Positions 17,093 to 25,116 of a DNA stretch of 64,000 nt are shown one piece after another. The stretch is from Chitinimonas_A lacunae (GTDB lineage Bacteria; Pseudomonadota; Gammaproteobacteria; Burkholderiales; Chitinimonadaceae). The stretch is taken from the NCBI RefSeq assembly GCF_042650885.1, contig NZ_JBHSBU010000001.1:248001-312000 (forward strand), given 5' to 3'. How positions within the stretch are numbered: the first letter of the stretch is position 1; the number at the start of each line of letters is the position of its first letter. Made by a program: the position numbers and the translations under genes. Below the pieces are notes generated by a model, which made no database searches, was not told the origin of the DNA, and saw only the letters and a list, made by a program, of their open reading frames with translations.

Positions 17093-17246
17093 GGTTGGAT
17101 GCTTTCGATAAAGACGTGGTTGGCTGGTCGCGGATGGCTACAGCATTTCCATTGAAACCGGCGTCGCCACGATGCCTGGTTGAGTGCTGGGCGTCTCCAC
17201 GTTGATGTTCGGACACACTGATTCCGAATTGGCTGGAAACGCTCTG

Positions 17247-17302
17247 GTCACGGACAGTCAGTCACGGACAGTCAGTCGCGGACGGCCGGTAGCGGACGGC
17301 CG
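17247..17302. repeat. Four tandem 14-base units between two glycan operons
   Basis: Two identical copies of GTCACGGACAGTCA are followed by two diverged copies (GTCGCGGACGGCCG and GTAGCGGACGGCCG). The array lies in the 227-base gap between the glycosyltransferase start (17092) and the stop of the small transporter gene (17320). It could be a slippage-prone array or a set of binding sites. No other element is evident in the gap. Confidence 0.7.
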
Positions 17303-17319
17303 TCGGCGTCGCAACGCAA

Positions 17320-17676
17320 TCAGCCGACTCGGGCGGTAATCAGCGTCACGCCGGCAATCACCAGCGTGATGCCGGCAGCGGTGGTCCAATGAAAGGGTTC
17401 ACGGAAGATCAGGGCCGAGAACAGGGCTACCGTCGCCACGGCACCCGAAGTCAGCACCGGATGGGCAACATTGAGCGGCAATTTGGCCAGCGCAGCGGCG
17501 TAGAGCAAAAAGGCGGCACCATAAAGGCCAAGCCCGAGCCAGAACGGCCAATTGCTCAGCGCGGCCAGCGGGTCGGCCAACGAGGGAAAACGGCGCGGCG
17601 GCGTCATCGCCAGCTTGACCAGCACGCTGGCCGAGGCGTTGGACAGAATGCCCAGGAGCAGAATCAGCCACTTCAT
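17320..17676 (-). CDS. Small four-helix EamA/SMR-type membrane protein, ArnE/ArnF-like (118 aa)
   Basis: Four hydrophobic helices fill the protein, beginning KWLILLLGILSNASASVLVKLAM. The pattern VAHPVLTSGAVATVALFSALIFREP and TTAAGITLVIAGVTLI is typical of EamA/SMR halves. ArnE and ArnF are proteins of this size that flip undecaprenyl-phosphate-linked sugars. In a cluster with a polyprenyl-sugar synthase and a large membrane protein, flipping a lipid-linked sugar is more likely than drug export. It overlaps the preceding isomerase gene by 4 bases. Confidence 0.75.
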   Translation of the reverse strand: MKWLILLLGILSNASASVLVKLAMTPPRRFPSLADPLAALSNWPFWLGLGLYGAAFLLYAAALAKLPLNVAHPVLTSGAVATVALFSALIFREPFHWTTAAGITLVIAGVTLITARVG

Positions 17677-18500
17677 GCCGCCAGCTCCTGCCGATAGGCC
17701 CGGTCGGCTACCCTCAGCGCACGGCGGATCGAGGCCAGATGCGATTCCTGTCGGGTCGCCAGCATTTCGATGGCAACCGGGTGGTTCGGCAGATGGCGCC
17801 TTAACAGGGCCGCCACCGCCATATGCTCGGCATTGCCGTCACCAAGCGGCAGCAGATCGGGCTCGCTGGCGTGGATATGGCCGATCAGCCCGGCATAGGC
17901 CGGCAGCACCTCGGCAGCCGTCTCGCCGTTGAGCGCCAGCGCACCGGTATCGAGCTGCATCTGGATCGCCGGATGAGCCACCGCCTGCACCACCTTGGCC
18001 GTCTCGGCGCTATCGACCATGAAGTTGGCGCCGTAATGGCGTGGATTGGGTTCAAGACAGACCAGCACACCGTGCTGCCCGGCAATATCGCCAAGCCGGC
18101 GCAGGAAAGGCAGGGCGATGTCGAGGACTGTGCCATCGTCGAGTCCACTGCGATCCCGGTTCTTCGGCGAACCGAACACCAGTCGGTTCGCACCCAGGCC
18201 GGCGCCGATCCGGCACACGGCGCTCAGATGGTCGAGCATCGCCTGTTGCACCTCGGTCGGGCCGAACAGATTGAGGCCACTCGTGCCAAACAGCAGCGCC
18301 TGCATGCCGACAATCTCGACCCCGCGCGCTTCCCACCATTGCCGCACCCGGGCAATCTCGTCGGCGCTGGCCCGGGTCGGGGCGGGAAAATACTTGCCCG
18401 GCGCCACATCGATCGCATCGACCGAGAATTCGGCCAGCAGCTCGGCGATCTGCGGGTCTTCTTCGCGCTCCCAGGCGATATTGGAAATCGACAGCCTCAT
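17673..18500 (-). CDS. Sugar phosphate isomerase/epimerase, xylose isomerase-like TIM barrel (275 aa)
   Basis: The protein has the AP endonuclease 2/xylose isomerase-like barrel pattern: LSISNIAWE at the first strand, GMQALLF, VLVCLEPNPRHYGANF with the metal-binding glutamate, QLDTGAL and IGHIHASEP with the metal-binding histidine, and VAIEML near the end. These proteins isomerise or epimerise sugars or dehydrate keto-inositols. It overlaps both neighbours by 4 bases (18497-18500 and 17673-17676), so it belongs to a strictly coupled operon. The exact substrate is unknown. Confidence 0.82.
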   Translation of the reverse strand: MRLSISNIAWEREEDPQIAELLAEFSVDAIDVAPGKYFPAPTRASADEIARVRQWWEARGVEIVGMQALLFGTSGLNLFGPTEVQQAMLDHLSAVCRIGAGLGANRLVFGSPKNRDRSGLDDGTVLDIALPFLRRLGDIAGQHGVLVCLEPNPRHYGANFMVDSAETAKVVQAVAHPAIQMQLDTGALALNGETAAEVLPAYAGLIGHIHASEPDLLPLGDGNAEHMAVAALLRRHLPNHPVAIEMLATRQESHLASIRRALRVADRAYRQELAA

Positions 18501-19282
18501 GCGCCGTCTCCTGCCGCACGCCGCGGTTCGGATTGGGCATAGGCCCGCACCGCCTGGAAGGTTTCGCGGGCGCTGTACTGGTAGTCGCCCTGGCCGCCGA
18601 ACAGCGCGGCATGGCGGCTGCGCATATCGTAGCGGGCCGGGAGGGTGGGTTGGGACTGGTCGAATTCGAGACCAAAGCCCTGGCGGGCAATCTCGGCCAC
18701 GCTGACCGGTTCGGCGGTCAGATGGACCCGCCGCAGACCGGCATTGAGTGCCGTCACCATGTCGTACCAGAGATTGACCATCGGGTAGAACTGGAACACC
18801 CCCCGGCTATCGATGGCAGGCAACTGGTTGGCGTTGAGAAAGTCGTAGATCACGTTCTTACGGAGCCCGGGGCCGACCAGGCCGGGCAGGCGGACGATCA
18901 GATGCTCGGGAAAGCGCTGTTCGACAAAGCGCTCAAGCAGCCGGCGATGCAGGCCATAAGGATGCAGACCGGCCTCTTCGACCGGACTGTCCTCATCGAC
19001 CTCGATCGGGCGCTGGAACACATCCACTGTACTGACCAGCACAAAGCGGCGGCAATCGATGCGGCGCAGGTGTTCGATCAGGCCGTCGATCTTGCGGCGA
19101 TCGTCTTCGGGTTCGCGGTTGGCGAGCCATTTCTGCGCCGGGGCGCCGGCGCAGACCACGGTGTCGAACGAGCGACCGGCGATCTCGCCGATATTGGTCG
19201 AGCGGTAATGCTCGTCAAAGCCGGTCTGCCGCAGCAAGGTGCTGCCGACAAAACCGGAGAAGCCGATCAATGCATTAGCCAT
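18497..19282 (-). CDS. NAD-dependent epimerase/dehydratase-family protein, short SDR (261 aa)
   Basis: The start at 19282 (MANALIGFSGFVGSTLL) gives the Rossmann glycine motif GFSGFVGS directly at the N-terminus; a longer frame upstream is out of register with a conserved gene and is rejected. FVLVSTVDVFQ and HPYGLHRRLLERFV follow, with Tyr and a shifted His in place of the usual YxxxK (YGLHR), so the catalytic lysine is missing and activity may differ from normal epimerases. The ATG overlaps the stop of the FAD enzyme gene by 8 bases. It probably acts in sugar modification. Confidence 0.78.
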   Translation of the reverse strand: MANALIGFSGFVGSTLLRQTGFDEHYRSTNIGEIAGRSFDTVVCAGAPAQKWLANREPEDDRRKIDGLIEHLRRIDCRRFVLVSTVDVFQRPIEVDEDSPVEEAGLHPYGLHRRLLERFVEQRFPEHLIVRLPGLVGPGLRKNVIYDFLNANQLPAIDSRGVFQFYPMVNLWYDMVTALNAGLRRVHLTAEPVSVAEIARQGFGLEFDQSQPTLPARYDMRSRHAALFGGQGDYQYSARETFQAVRAYAQSEPRRAAGDGA

Positions 19283-20429
19283 AGCGGATTCCTGAGCTGG
19301 CGTCGGCCGTAACGTCGAGCAGCGGCTCGTCGTCGAGTTTGGCCAGAACGTCGTAGATATTGTCGATTTTGCCGCCCAGCACAGAGAAACAGCCCGGCAG
19401 CGCCGGATGCTTCTCGAACAGGATAGGGCGACCGTCATCGCTTTCGTTTTTGAGCAGTACGGTCTTGACCTCGAACAGCGAGTCGATATGGCGGGCAGCG
19501 AGCACCGAGGGCAGATAGCGGCCCACATCGCGCACCATCCGCTCGACCCGGCTGGCGCGGCCGTGCTGCTGTAGCCGCAGATAGGGGTCCAGTCCTGGCT
19601 GGTCATGCCAGTGCAGATGCGGGGTATAGCGCACATGGGACAGGGTATGCAGCCCACGCGCCGGAAATGGCATCAGCGAAAAGAACGGCCCGTCCATCAC
19701 GGTGATGCCGAGTTCATGCAAAGGGGCGGGCACCTCCATCAGTGCCATCTCGGTGATCTCGTGCTTGAGGCCCGTGCCGATGCCGGGAAAATCGCCGCCG
19801 AACTGGTTGAGGCCGCTGTAGGTGCAGTTGAAGGCCAGCCGGCTTGCAAGATGGCTGTGGCCGTCCCGGTCGCTCAAGGTGAGCGTCAGGGATCCCTGCG
19901 CATTGCGGACGATCTGGCTGACCCGGGTACTCAGCCGGCGCTCCACCCGGGCAGCGTCGAGTGCCTGTTCGGCCCAGGCGGCAAGCCGGGTGGCGTCGAA
20001 GGCGTATTCCTCGACCAGGAATACCGCCTCGATCAAGCGAGGCTCGAACAGCGCGCGCAGCGTCGGAGCGGCCGGCTCGATCCGTGCGCCGATCTCGCGG
20101 CAGAAGCGCTCGAACTGCCGCGCCGTGACCTTGGAGTTGCGCCGGGCAATTGCGTAGAGCTTGGTGAAGTCGCGCTTGACCGCGTCGGGCCAGTCGGTGA
20201 CAAAGCGCGGCAGATTGATCCGGCTGCGGTAGGCCGTGGTGAAGCTGCGCGGGTAGTGGTAGCCGTTATGGACCCGGGCCTGGTTATGGTAGGAGGCATG
20301 GCGCAGCAGCGCTGCCTCCTGTTCCACCAGCAGAACACGGCGCAGACCACGTTGCCGGGCCAGATAGATGGCAATCGCAGCGCCATAGAAACCGCCGCCG
20401 ATCACCACGGCATCGAAGACTTGCCCCAT
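19275..20429 (-). CDS. FAD-dependent oxidoreductase, DAO type (384 aa)
   Basis: The N-terminal dinucleotide-binding motif is VVIGGGFYGAAIAIYLAR (residues 8-25), followed by VLLVEQEAALLRHAS. The later LAFNCTYSGLNQFGG corresponds to the second flavin-contact region. Family members oxidise C-N or C-O bonds. In this operon an amino sugar or alcohol linked to the glycan pathway is a reasonable substrate, but this is inference. It shares one base with the preceding glycosyltransferase gene (20429) and overlaps the epimerase start by 8 bases. Confidence 0.82.
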   Translation of the reverse strand: MGQVFDAVVIGGGFYGAAIAIYLARQRGLRRVLLVEQEAALLRHASYHNQARVHNGYHYPRSFTTAYRSRINLPRFVTDWPDAVKRDFTKLYAIARRNSKVTARQFERFCREIGARIEPAAPTLRALFEPRLIEAVFLVEEYAFDATRLAAWAEQALDAARVERRLSTRVSQIVRNAQGSLTLTLSDRDGHSHLASRLAFNCTYSGLNQFGGDFPGIGTGLKHEITEMALMEVPAPLHELGITVMDGPFFSLMPFPARGLHTLSHVRYTPHLHWHDQPGLDPYLRLQQHGRASRVERMVRDVGRYLPSVLAARHIDSLFEVKTVLLKNESDDGRPILFEKHPALPGCFSVLGGKIDNIYDVLAKLDDEPLLDVTADASSGIRYG

Positions 20430-21457
20430 CAGGCCATCCGTTCGATCTGCTGACCGGTGGTGGCTGCTTCGATGGCGGCGATTTCCTCGATATTGAGCTT
20501 TTCACGCCGGGTCAGCCGGGCGCTGGTGAATTCCTGGCCGACATGGTAGAGCGGCCCTTCATTGGACAGCGTGGCCATATGGAGTATGTATTCCCCGAGC
20601 ACCAGCAACACCAGGGAAATCAGAAAGAACATGCCCGATTGCTGTAGCGACAGGCTGATCCAGCCCGGCGCCACATTGGTCTTGAACAGGCCGATTGCCA
20701 CCACATAGCAGGAATACAGCAGATTGGCGACTGCACCGAACAGTGACAGCGAGGTGACCAGACGCATCGGTGTCCGGGTGGTGGAAGCCAGCAGCCGCAT
20801 CCCACGGTCGATGCTGTCGCCCAGGTGCTTTTTGGACGGCGCGAGGCGAGGCGCGGCGCGGTAGCGCAGATTGACCCGGGCAAATCCGGCGGTGGCCGGC
20901 AGATGGCGATAGCTGATCGCCGGCTGGGCGTGTTGCAGGATGAAATTGACCACCTTCTTATTGAGGATGCGGTATTGCGGTGCTTCCTCGGCGAGGTGGA
21001 TGCCGTTGAACCATTTGTAGATGCCATTGAACGCTGCATAGGCGCCCCGATAGGCCAGGCTTTGCGGTGGTTTGCGCTCATTGGTGGCAAACACCACGTC
21101 GGCGCCCAGAGCGGCCTTCTCCAGCATGGTGGGCAGAAAGTGAATATCGTCGCTCAAGGGGTCGATCACGGCGACAAAGTCGCCCAGCGCATTCTCCAGG
21201 CCGACCCAGCAGGCAGTATCGGTATCGACTTCCTTGGTGAGCGCATAGACCTGTAGATTGGGCTGACCGTCCTCGCCGGTGAGGCGCTTGAGTACCGCCA
21301 CGCTGTCGTCTTCGGACGCATTGTCGATGATGATCAGCTCATAGTCCCTGACCAGATTGGCAATCCCTTCGATGGCGTCGGACAGTATGTTTTCGATATG
21401 GTCTGCCCGATTGCGCAGTACGAAGACCACGGACAGAAAAACAGGAAAAAATCCCAT
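20429..21457 (-). CDS. Membrane-anchored family 2 glycosyltransferase, GtrB/DPM1-like (342 aa)
   Basis: LSVVFVLRNRADHIENIL and LIIIDNASEDDSVAVLKRL are the N-terminal GT-A motifs, and GDFVAVIDPLSDD contains the acidic metal site. Two C-terminal membrane segments follow (SLFGAVANLLYSCYVVAIGLF and MFFLISLVLLVLGEYIL), as in GtrB proteins that make undecaprenyl-phosphate glucose or similar. It is the first gene of a five-gene operon whose members overlap, so it probably starts the assembly of a lipid-linked sugar. The sugar is unknown. Confidence 0.85.
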   Translation of the reverse strand: MGFFPVFLSVVFVLRNRADHIENILSDAIEGIANLVRDYELIIIDNASEDDSVAVLKRLTGEDGQPNLQVYALTKEVDTDTACWVGLENALGDFVAVIDPLSDDIHFLPTMLEKAALGADVVFATNERKPPQSLAYRGAYAAFNGIYKWFNGIHLAEEAPQYRILNKKVVNFILQHAQPAISYRHLPATAGFARVNLRYRAAPRLAPSKKHLGDSIDRGMRLLASTTRTPMRLVTSLSLFGAVANLLYSCYVVAIGLFKTNVAPGWISLSLQQSGMFFLISLVLLVLGEYILHMATLSNEGPLYHVGQEFTSARLTRREKLNIEEIAAIEAATTGQQIERMA

Positions 21458-22030
21458 TCGAGACCCTCTTGAGCGCTAGCCGGGACGCTTGCGCTTTTTA
21501 TTTTGAAAACTTCCGCAGGACAAATGGTGGTCGATCTGCCTTCACCGCTTGTCACCACAGCGATCCCTTCCCACACCTGCCATACCGGCGACCCGGTTTG
21601 GCGTCCTGCCTCTCTCCCATCGGTGGCACAGCCGACAGCATAAGCGGTCAATTGACGCATTCGATAATCTGCATATTTTGAAACCACAGAAGTCGCTTGG
21701 CTGTTGCCGGCCGAGCCCCGGGTTTTTATCGCAGACGATCTGGTTGAGGGAACGGTATTTTTTCTGTTTATTAAATAAATGTGAAAAATAACTGCAAGGT
21801 AATATGCCATAAATTAAAATTTATAAAAATAATGTGAAATTTAACCTAGCAATTCCGCCAGGATAGGCCTAGGCCGATGACCAAGGGGGCGGGCCTTTGT
21901 CCTGCCGACGACGGCACAGATGCAAAAAAGGGAATCGCGGGGGAGTAGAAAACTGACGTGGCCGGGGCAGAGAGGGCAGTGTCCGGTAAGGCGGTGGTTG
22001 CAGGGCAAGTGATTGCTATCGTTGCGGCGA
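21458..22030. other. Intergenic region between the glycan operon and the diguanylate cyclase gene
   Basis: These 573 bases contain no supported gene. The stretch 21730-21850 is AT-rich and probably contains the promoter of the leftward glycan operon. Frames at 21469-21681 and 21549-21791 overlap each other without ribosome binding sites. No tRNA or small RNA is recognised. Confidence 0.5.
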
Positions 22031-23023
22031 TCAGGACAGACGGTCCTCGGGCAGAAACAGCCCTTCGGCCGAGGGAGCGACAAACACACAGTCGCGGCCG
22101 CTTTGCTTGGCGTGGTAGAGCGCTTCGTCGGCATCGCCCAGCACGCTGTCTAGCGGCTGGCTCGGGTCGGACCAGACGGCCAGGCCGATCGATACAGTGA
22201 CATGCAGGCTGAGGCTACCAAGGACAATCGTGGTGGCGGCTACCCGGCGCCGCAGCTTTTCCGCCACGGCCCGGGCATTGGCCAGCCGGCCGTTGGGCAG
22301 CAGCACCACGAATTCCTCGCCGCCGTAGCGTGCCACCACATCGTCCTGCCGCAGCCCGGCCACCAGGGCGGCGGCGACGGTCTTGAGCGCCATATCGCCG
22401 GCAGAATGGCCGTAGCGGTCATTGATCGATTTGAAATGGTCAACATCGACCATCAGTAGCGACAGGGGCACATCGTCGCTGGCCCGCCGCTGCCGTGCCA
22501 GGGTGGCCAGTTGATAGAACTTGCGCCGGTTGAAGATGCCCAGCAGCGGATCGAGATCGGCCAGCCGGCTCAGCTCCAGATTGGCGGCGCTGAGCGATTC
22601 GGTACGGTTGGCGACCTGCTGTTCCAGATGCTGTTGCGCCAGTCTTCTTTCGGTCACATCGGTGAAAGTGAACACATAGCCGCCACTGGGCAGGGGGCTG
22701 CCCGCTATCTCGATATAGGTACCGCAAGCCCGCTTGCGATCGAGCCGATAGGAAGAGCGCTCATGCAGCGGCCTTTGCCGGAACGCCACATGGGCCTCCG
22801 GATCACCCGGCCCGTATTCGCCGCGCAGCGCCAGATAGCGATGCAGATCCTCCACCGGACGACCGCGCTCGACCAATTCGGGCGGCAGCGAGAACAGCGC
22901 GATAAACCCCGAATTGGCATACAGAATATTGAGCGCATCATCGATCACCAGCAGAGACTGAGTGATCCCTTCGAGCGCTTCCTTGATCAGGGCGAGATCA
23001 TTTGCAGAGCTTGCGTCAGCCAT
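22031..23023 (-). CDS. PAS-GGDEF diguanylate cyclase (330 aa)
   Basis: A PAS sensor domain covers about residues 16-125 (SLLVIDDALNILYANSGF to YVFTFTDVTERR). A coiled linker then leads to a GGDEF domain with the active-site motif GGEEF (about 234-238). RQDD lies exactly five residues before it and matches the RxxD product-inhibition site. The enzyme should make cyclic di-GMP from two GTP and be feedback regulated. No membrane segment is visible, so the signal is probably cytoplasmic. The PAS domain lacks an obvious haem or flavin motif. It is a single-gene unit. Confidence 0.9.
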   Translation of the reverse strand: MADASSANDLALIKEALEGITQSLLVIDDALNILYANSGFIALFSLPPELVERGRPVEDLHRYLALRGEYGPGDPEAHVAFRQRPLHERSSYRLDRKRACGTYIEIAGSPLPSGGYVFTFTDVTERRLAQQHLEQQVANRTESLSAANLELSRLADLDPLLGIFNRRKFYQLATLARQRRASDDVPLSLLMVDVDHFKSINDRYGHSAGDMALKTVAAALVAGLRQDDVVARYGGEEFVVLLPNGRLANARAVAEKLRRRVAATTIVLGSLSLHVTVSIGLAVWSDPSQPLDSVLGDADEALYHAKQSGRDCVFVAPSAEGLFLPEDRLS

Positions 23024-23328
23024 GCCTTGCCTTCATCCGTGATAGGGCCGCTCCTCTGTCAAGGATGCGAGGTCCGGAAGGGAACCGCGATCTGAACCGC
23101 GACATGGTTTTTACAAGGGGAGCTATTTGGGTTTTTAGCAGGCAAGGGACAGGCCCGATAGCTGCACGGACAGCGTGTGCAACCGGAATGCCGCGGTCGA
23201 GACGAGGCGCGGCAATTGCTCCGCAACAGTGTGGGGCGACTGGAGAAGCCATCGATTCCGTTGTGCTGGCGTCGCCCCCATGCCGGCGAATGCCAATCCG
23301 CTTAGATCAAGCAGCAGTGGGGGATGCT
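23024..23328. other. Divergent intergenic region without gene
   Basis: This 305-base region separates the leftward diguanylate cyclase from a rightward hypothetical gene. It probably contains both promoters. The long frame that crosses it in phase with the downstream gene has no start support. Confidence 0.5.
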
Positions 23329-23844
23329 ATGTCGACTTACGAAAAAATAAGAGATGGCCTGTTCTCGAAAATGCGAACCAAGCCGCAAAACGACAGCGAA
23401 ATCCATCTTCGCTGGGTGCGCGAGGCCATCAAGCTGGTCACCGACCGTCTGAGCGATTTGTTGGGCAGCCGCGATATCCTGCTTGGCAGAACCCCCGACC
23501 CGTTCCGGGCGCTGGACCTCGATTGGCCACTCGACAACCAGTGGCGACCGGATAGGGACGGCAGGCTGGACTTCTATATCGGAGTCCGCTTTGCCGACAC
23601 GTCCGGGATTCCGGATGATCCAACTATTCCAAGAAATTTTATGGTATGGCTCCATGGCGTCGTGATCGTCGACCATACACTGCTGAGTTCCGGCGTGGGA
23701 CCGTATTTCCACCTGGCCGATTCGTCCCAGCGCGAATTCCGCGCTGAAGCCTTCGCTGAAGTGATGCAATCCCGCTTGATCAGGTGGGTCAACAATCTGC
23801 CTATCAGCTGGCGACCTGGCAACGACATCATCATTCTTCGCTGA
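23329..23844 (+). CDS. Hypothetical protein in an orphan two-gene unit (171 aa)
   Basis: The start ATG at 23329 follows a GGGGGAT ribosome site and gives MSTYEKIRDGLFSKM. The protein is soluble, without signal peptide. It has an N-terminal helical segment (HLRWVREAIKLVTDRLSDLLG) and a C-terminal part rich in aromatic residues and prolines. I recognise no family. A small gene follows after 21 bases, which suggests an effector/partner or toxin/antidote pair, given the immunity-like gene further downstream. Confidence 0.55.
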   Translation: MSTYEKIRDGLFSKMRTKPQNDSEIHLRWVREAIKLVTDRLSDLLGSRDILLGRTPDPFRALDLDWPLDNQWRPDRDGRLDFYIGVRFADTSGIPDDPTIPRNFMVWLHGVVIVDHTLLSSGVGPYFHLADSSQREFRAEAFAEVMQSRLIRWVNNLPISWRPGNDIIILR

Positions 23845-23865
23845 GTTTTTTGAGGGTAAATCAAG

Positions 23866-24036
23866 TTGGATAAAATTGATGGAAATCAGCGAGACGAAGG
23901 CGATCAAGAAAAATTGCTGCGAGTGGCACTCGATAATTGCGAGAGCGACAATATGGATGTTGCGACTCCACAGCTCTTGGCGCTTGCGCAGCAGATGCCA
24001 TTTTTTTGTAAAACTGAAGATCGGCCGAAAAGCTAG
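23866..24036 (+). CDS. Small acidic hypothetical protein (56 aa)
   Basis: A TTG start at 23866 lies nine bases after GAGGG. The frame reads MDKIDGNQRDEGDQEKLLR and ends at TAG (24034-24036) after KTEDRPKS. Base composition at codon positions looks coding, and the gene lies 21 bases behind the 171-residue gene. It is short enough to be missed by usual length cut-offs. The second half (DVATPQLLALAQQMPFF) could form one amphipathic helix. The function is unknown, and its size and acidity fit an antidote or chaperone. Confidence 0.5.
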   Translation: MDKIDGNQRDEGDQEKLLRVALDNCESDNMDVATPQLLALAQQMPFFCKTEDRPKS

Positions 24037-24061
24037 GCTGGGTGCGGCTTCCAGAAAGATT

Positions 24062-24078
24062 GCATAACACGCTCTAGG
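24062..24078 (+). repeat. 17-base motif shared with 2851-2867
   Basis: GCATAACACGCTCTAGG differs by one base from the copy next to the IS481-type element. It begins 25 bases beyond the stop of the small acidic gene and probably marks the end of a lost insertion sequence. Confidence 0.45.
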
Positions 24079-24191
24079 TCGGCTGAGCTTGGCTGTTGGC
24101 AGGCGAAATAACACTTGACTTTCATGGGGTGATTCTTGTCTGCAAAGCGGTACTTCAACCGCGATCAATGTGATCAATTTTTGAGTTTGCG

Positions 24192-24494
24192 ATGAAAGTA
24201 AAAACTAAATCTTCGATCTATCATCAACTGTGTATGGGGTCTAACATCAACGCCATAGGAGAGCCAATTTTGTATGAGAAAAATATATTTGTTATTGTTG
24301 ATGCTCAAGTCCCGGATGTTTGGGTTTGGCAAGAAAGCAATGGCTCTTATTATATGGACTCACCTGAATCTTCAAGGTCAGGTTTTTATGAGAAATATTT
24401 CAATAAAGTGCCAAGCGCTGTGCAGGAATTTGAAGAATATAGATGTAAGCATGGATTGCCTCCTCGGCTGACGATAAGCCAGGCTACTCATTAG
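24192..24494 (+). CDS. AT-rich orphan gene, immunity-protein-like (100 aa)
   Basis: The product is a soluble 100-residue protein (KVKTKSSIYHQLCMGSNINA at the start), rich in Tyr, Ser and acidic residues. The GC content is far below the surroundings, which is a sign of recent transfer and common for immunity genes of polymorphic toxins. No toxin domain is next to it. I do not recognise a family; the immunity label is an inference from size, composition and neighbourhood. Confidence 0.5.
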   Translation: MKVKTKSSIYHQLCMGSNINAIGEPILYEKNIFVIVDAQVPDVWVWQESNGSYYMDSPESSRSGFYEKYFNKVPSAVQEFEEYRCKHGLPPRLTISQATH

Positions 24495-24606
24495 AGTCAT
24501 CAAGCTATGGGTCAAAGACGTAGTTCGATCAATTGATATGGCCTGACAACTCTCTTAAGATTCGCAAAGCTTGAAACTGTGCAAAATATTCTTCTCTGGG
24601 AAGTAA

Positions 24607-24744
24607 ATGAAGATGAATCAAGAACAACTGAAAAATATGACGCTTCGTCTCAGCGAAGATGATACAGCGGTAGGGTGCCTTGCTTTCCCTGTTTCGTTTG
24701 ATAAATCGAGCGGCGTAAAGGCTTGCCATTGTCGCGGGATTTGA
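24607..24744 (+). CDS. Possible short or truncated gene (45 aa)
   Basis: The frame starts at ATG 24607 (KMNQEQLKNMTLRLSEDD) and stops at TGA 24742-24744. The first 30 residues look protein-like, and the rest (VKACHCRGI) looks degenerate, so this may be the start of a decayed gene of the same immunity-type island. A weak GGAAG precedes the start. Confidence is low. Confidence 0.3.
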   Translation: MKMNQEQLKNMTLRLSEDDTAVGCLAFPVSFDKSSGVKACHCRGI

Positions 24745-24885
24745 CCGAACGACAGGGTAAATTGGATAGGGCAGTGTCCTTAACGCGTGGGAGCATAGAT
24801 TTATGCTTCATAGGGAGATATCCCTCAAGTGCTCCGGGCTGGAGGGGGATGTCAAGCGATGAAGTGGAGATTCTGAGACAACAAA

Positions 24886-24916
24886 AAACCCCAGAGCACT
24901 GATTCCTCTGGGGTTT
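24886..24916 (-). terminator. Rho-independent terminator downstream of the tRNA-like 3' end
   Basis: An 11-base perfect stem (AAACCCCAGAG / CTCTGGGGTTT) with a 9-base loop is followed by a T6 run on the minus strand. It lies about 33 bases beyond a sequence that reads like a tRNA 3' end ending CCGCCACCA on the minus strand (24949). This copies the arrangement of ssrA and its terminator at 62.7 kb. Confidence 0.75.
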
Positions 24917-24948
24917 GCGGCTTCTTGAGATTACCTGAAGCGTTGAAT

Positions 24949-24982
24949 TGGTGGCGGAATACGGAACCGAACCCGCGCCCGC
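24949..24982 (-). repeat. tRNA/tmRNA 3'-end-like sequence, candidate attachment site
   Basis: Read on the minus strand it contains CGCGGGTTCGGTTCCG, like a T-arm, and ends CCGCCACCA. The block 24956-24982 matches 26508-26534 at 25 of 27 positions, in the same orientation. It also shares GAACCCGCG with the 3' end of ssrA. No full tRNA can be folded here, so a displaced 3' end left by integration is the best explanation. The two copies flank HigBA and the double-HTH gene. Confidence 0.5.
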
Positions 24983-25086
24983 ATATGAGGTTCTTTAGAA
25001 AAGCACTGATCTTGAGGGTGCTCGCCTCTATCAAATGGCCGTTTTGCATCGTGGGAACCCCCTGTTGGGCCAGCCTGCCGTTGCAA

Positions 25087-25105
25087 TAGTCCCAAAATGG
25101 GACTA
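25087..25105. promoter_or_regulatory. Palindromic operator upstream of higBA
   Basis: TAGTCCCAAAATGGGACTA is a perfect 7-base inverted repeat with a 5-base centre, ending 11 bases before the higB start codon. HigA-type antitoxins repress their own operon by binding such palindromes. Confidence 0.75.
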
Positions 25106-25116
25106 AACTCCGACCA

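Noticed and set aside
24529..24729. 66-codon leftward frame in the orphan gene island
   Set aside because: It is antisense to a more plausible short frame and has no ribosome site.
24949..25040. A complete tRNA gene on the minus strand
   Set aside because: A T-arm-like segment and CCA are present, but I could not find D and anticodon arms that fold, so only a 3' end-like repeat is reported.
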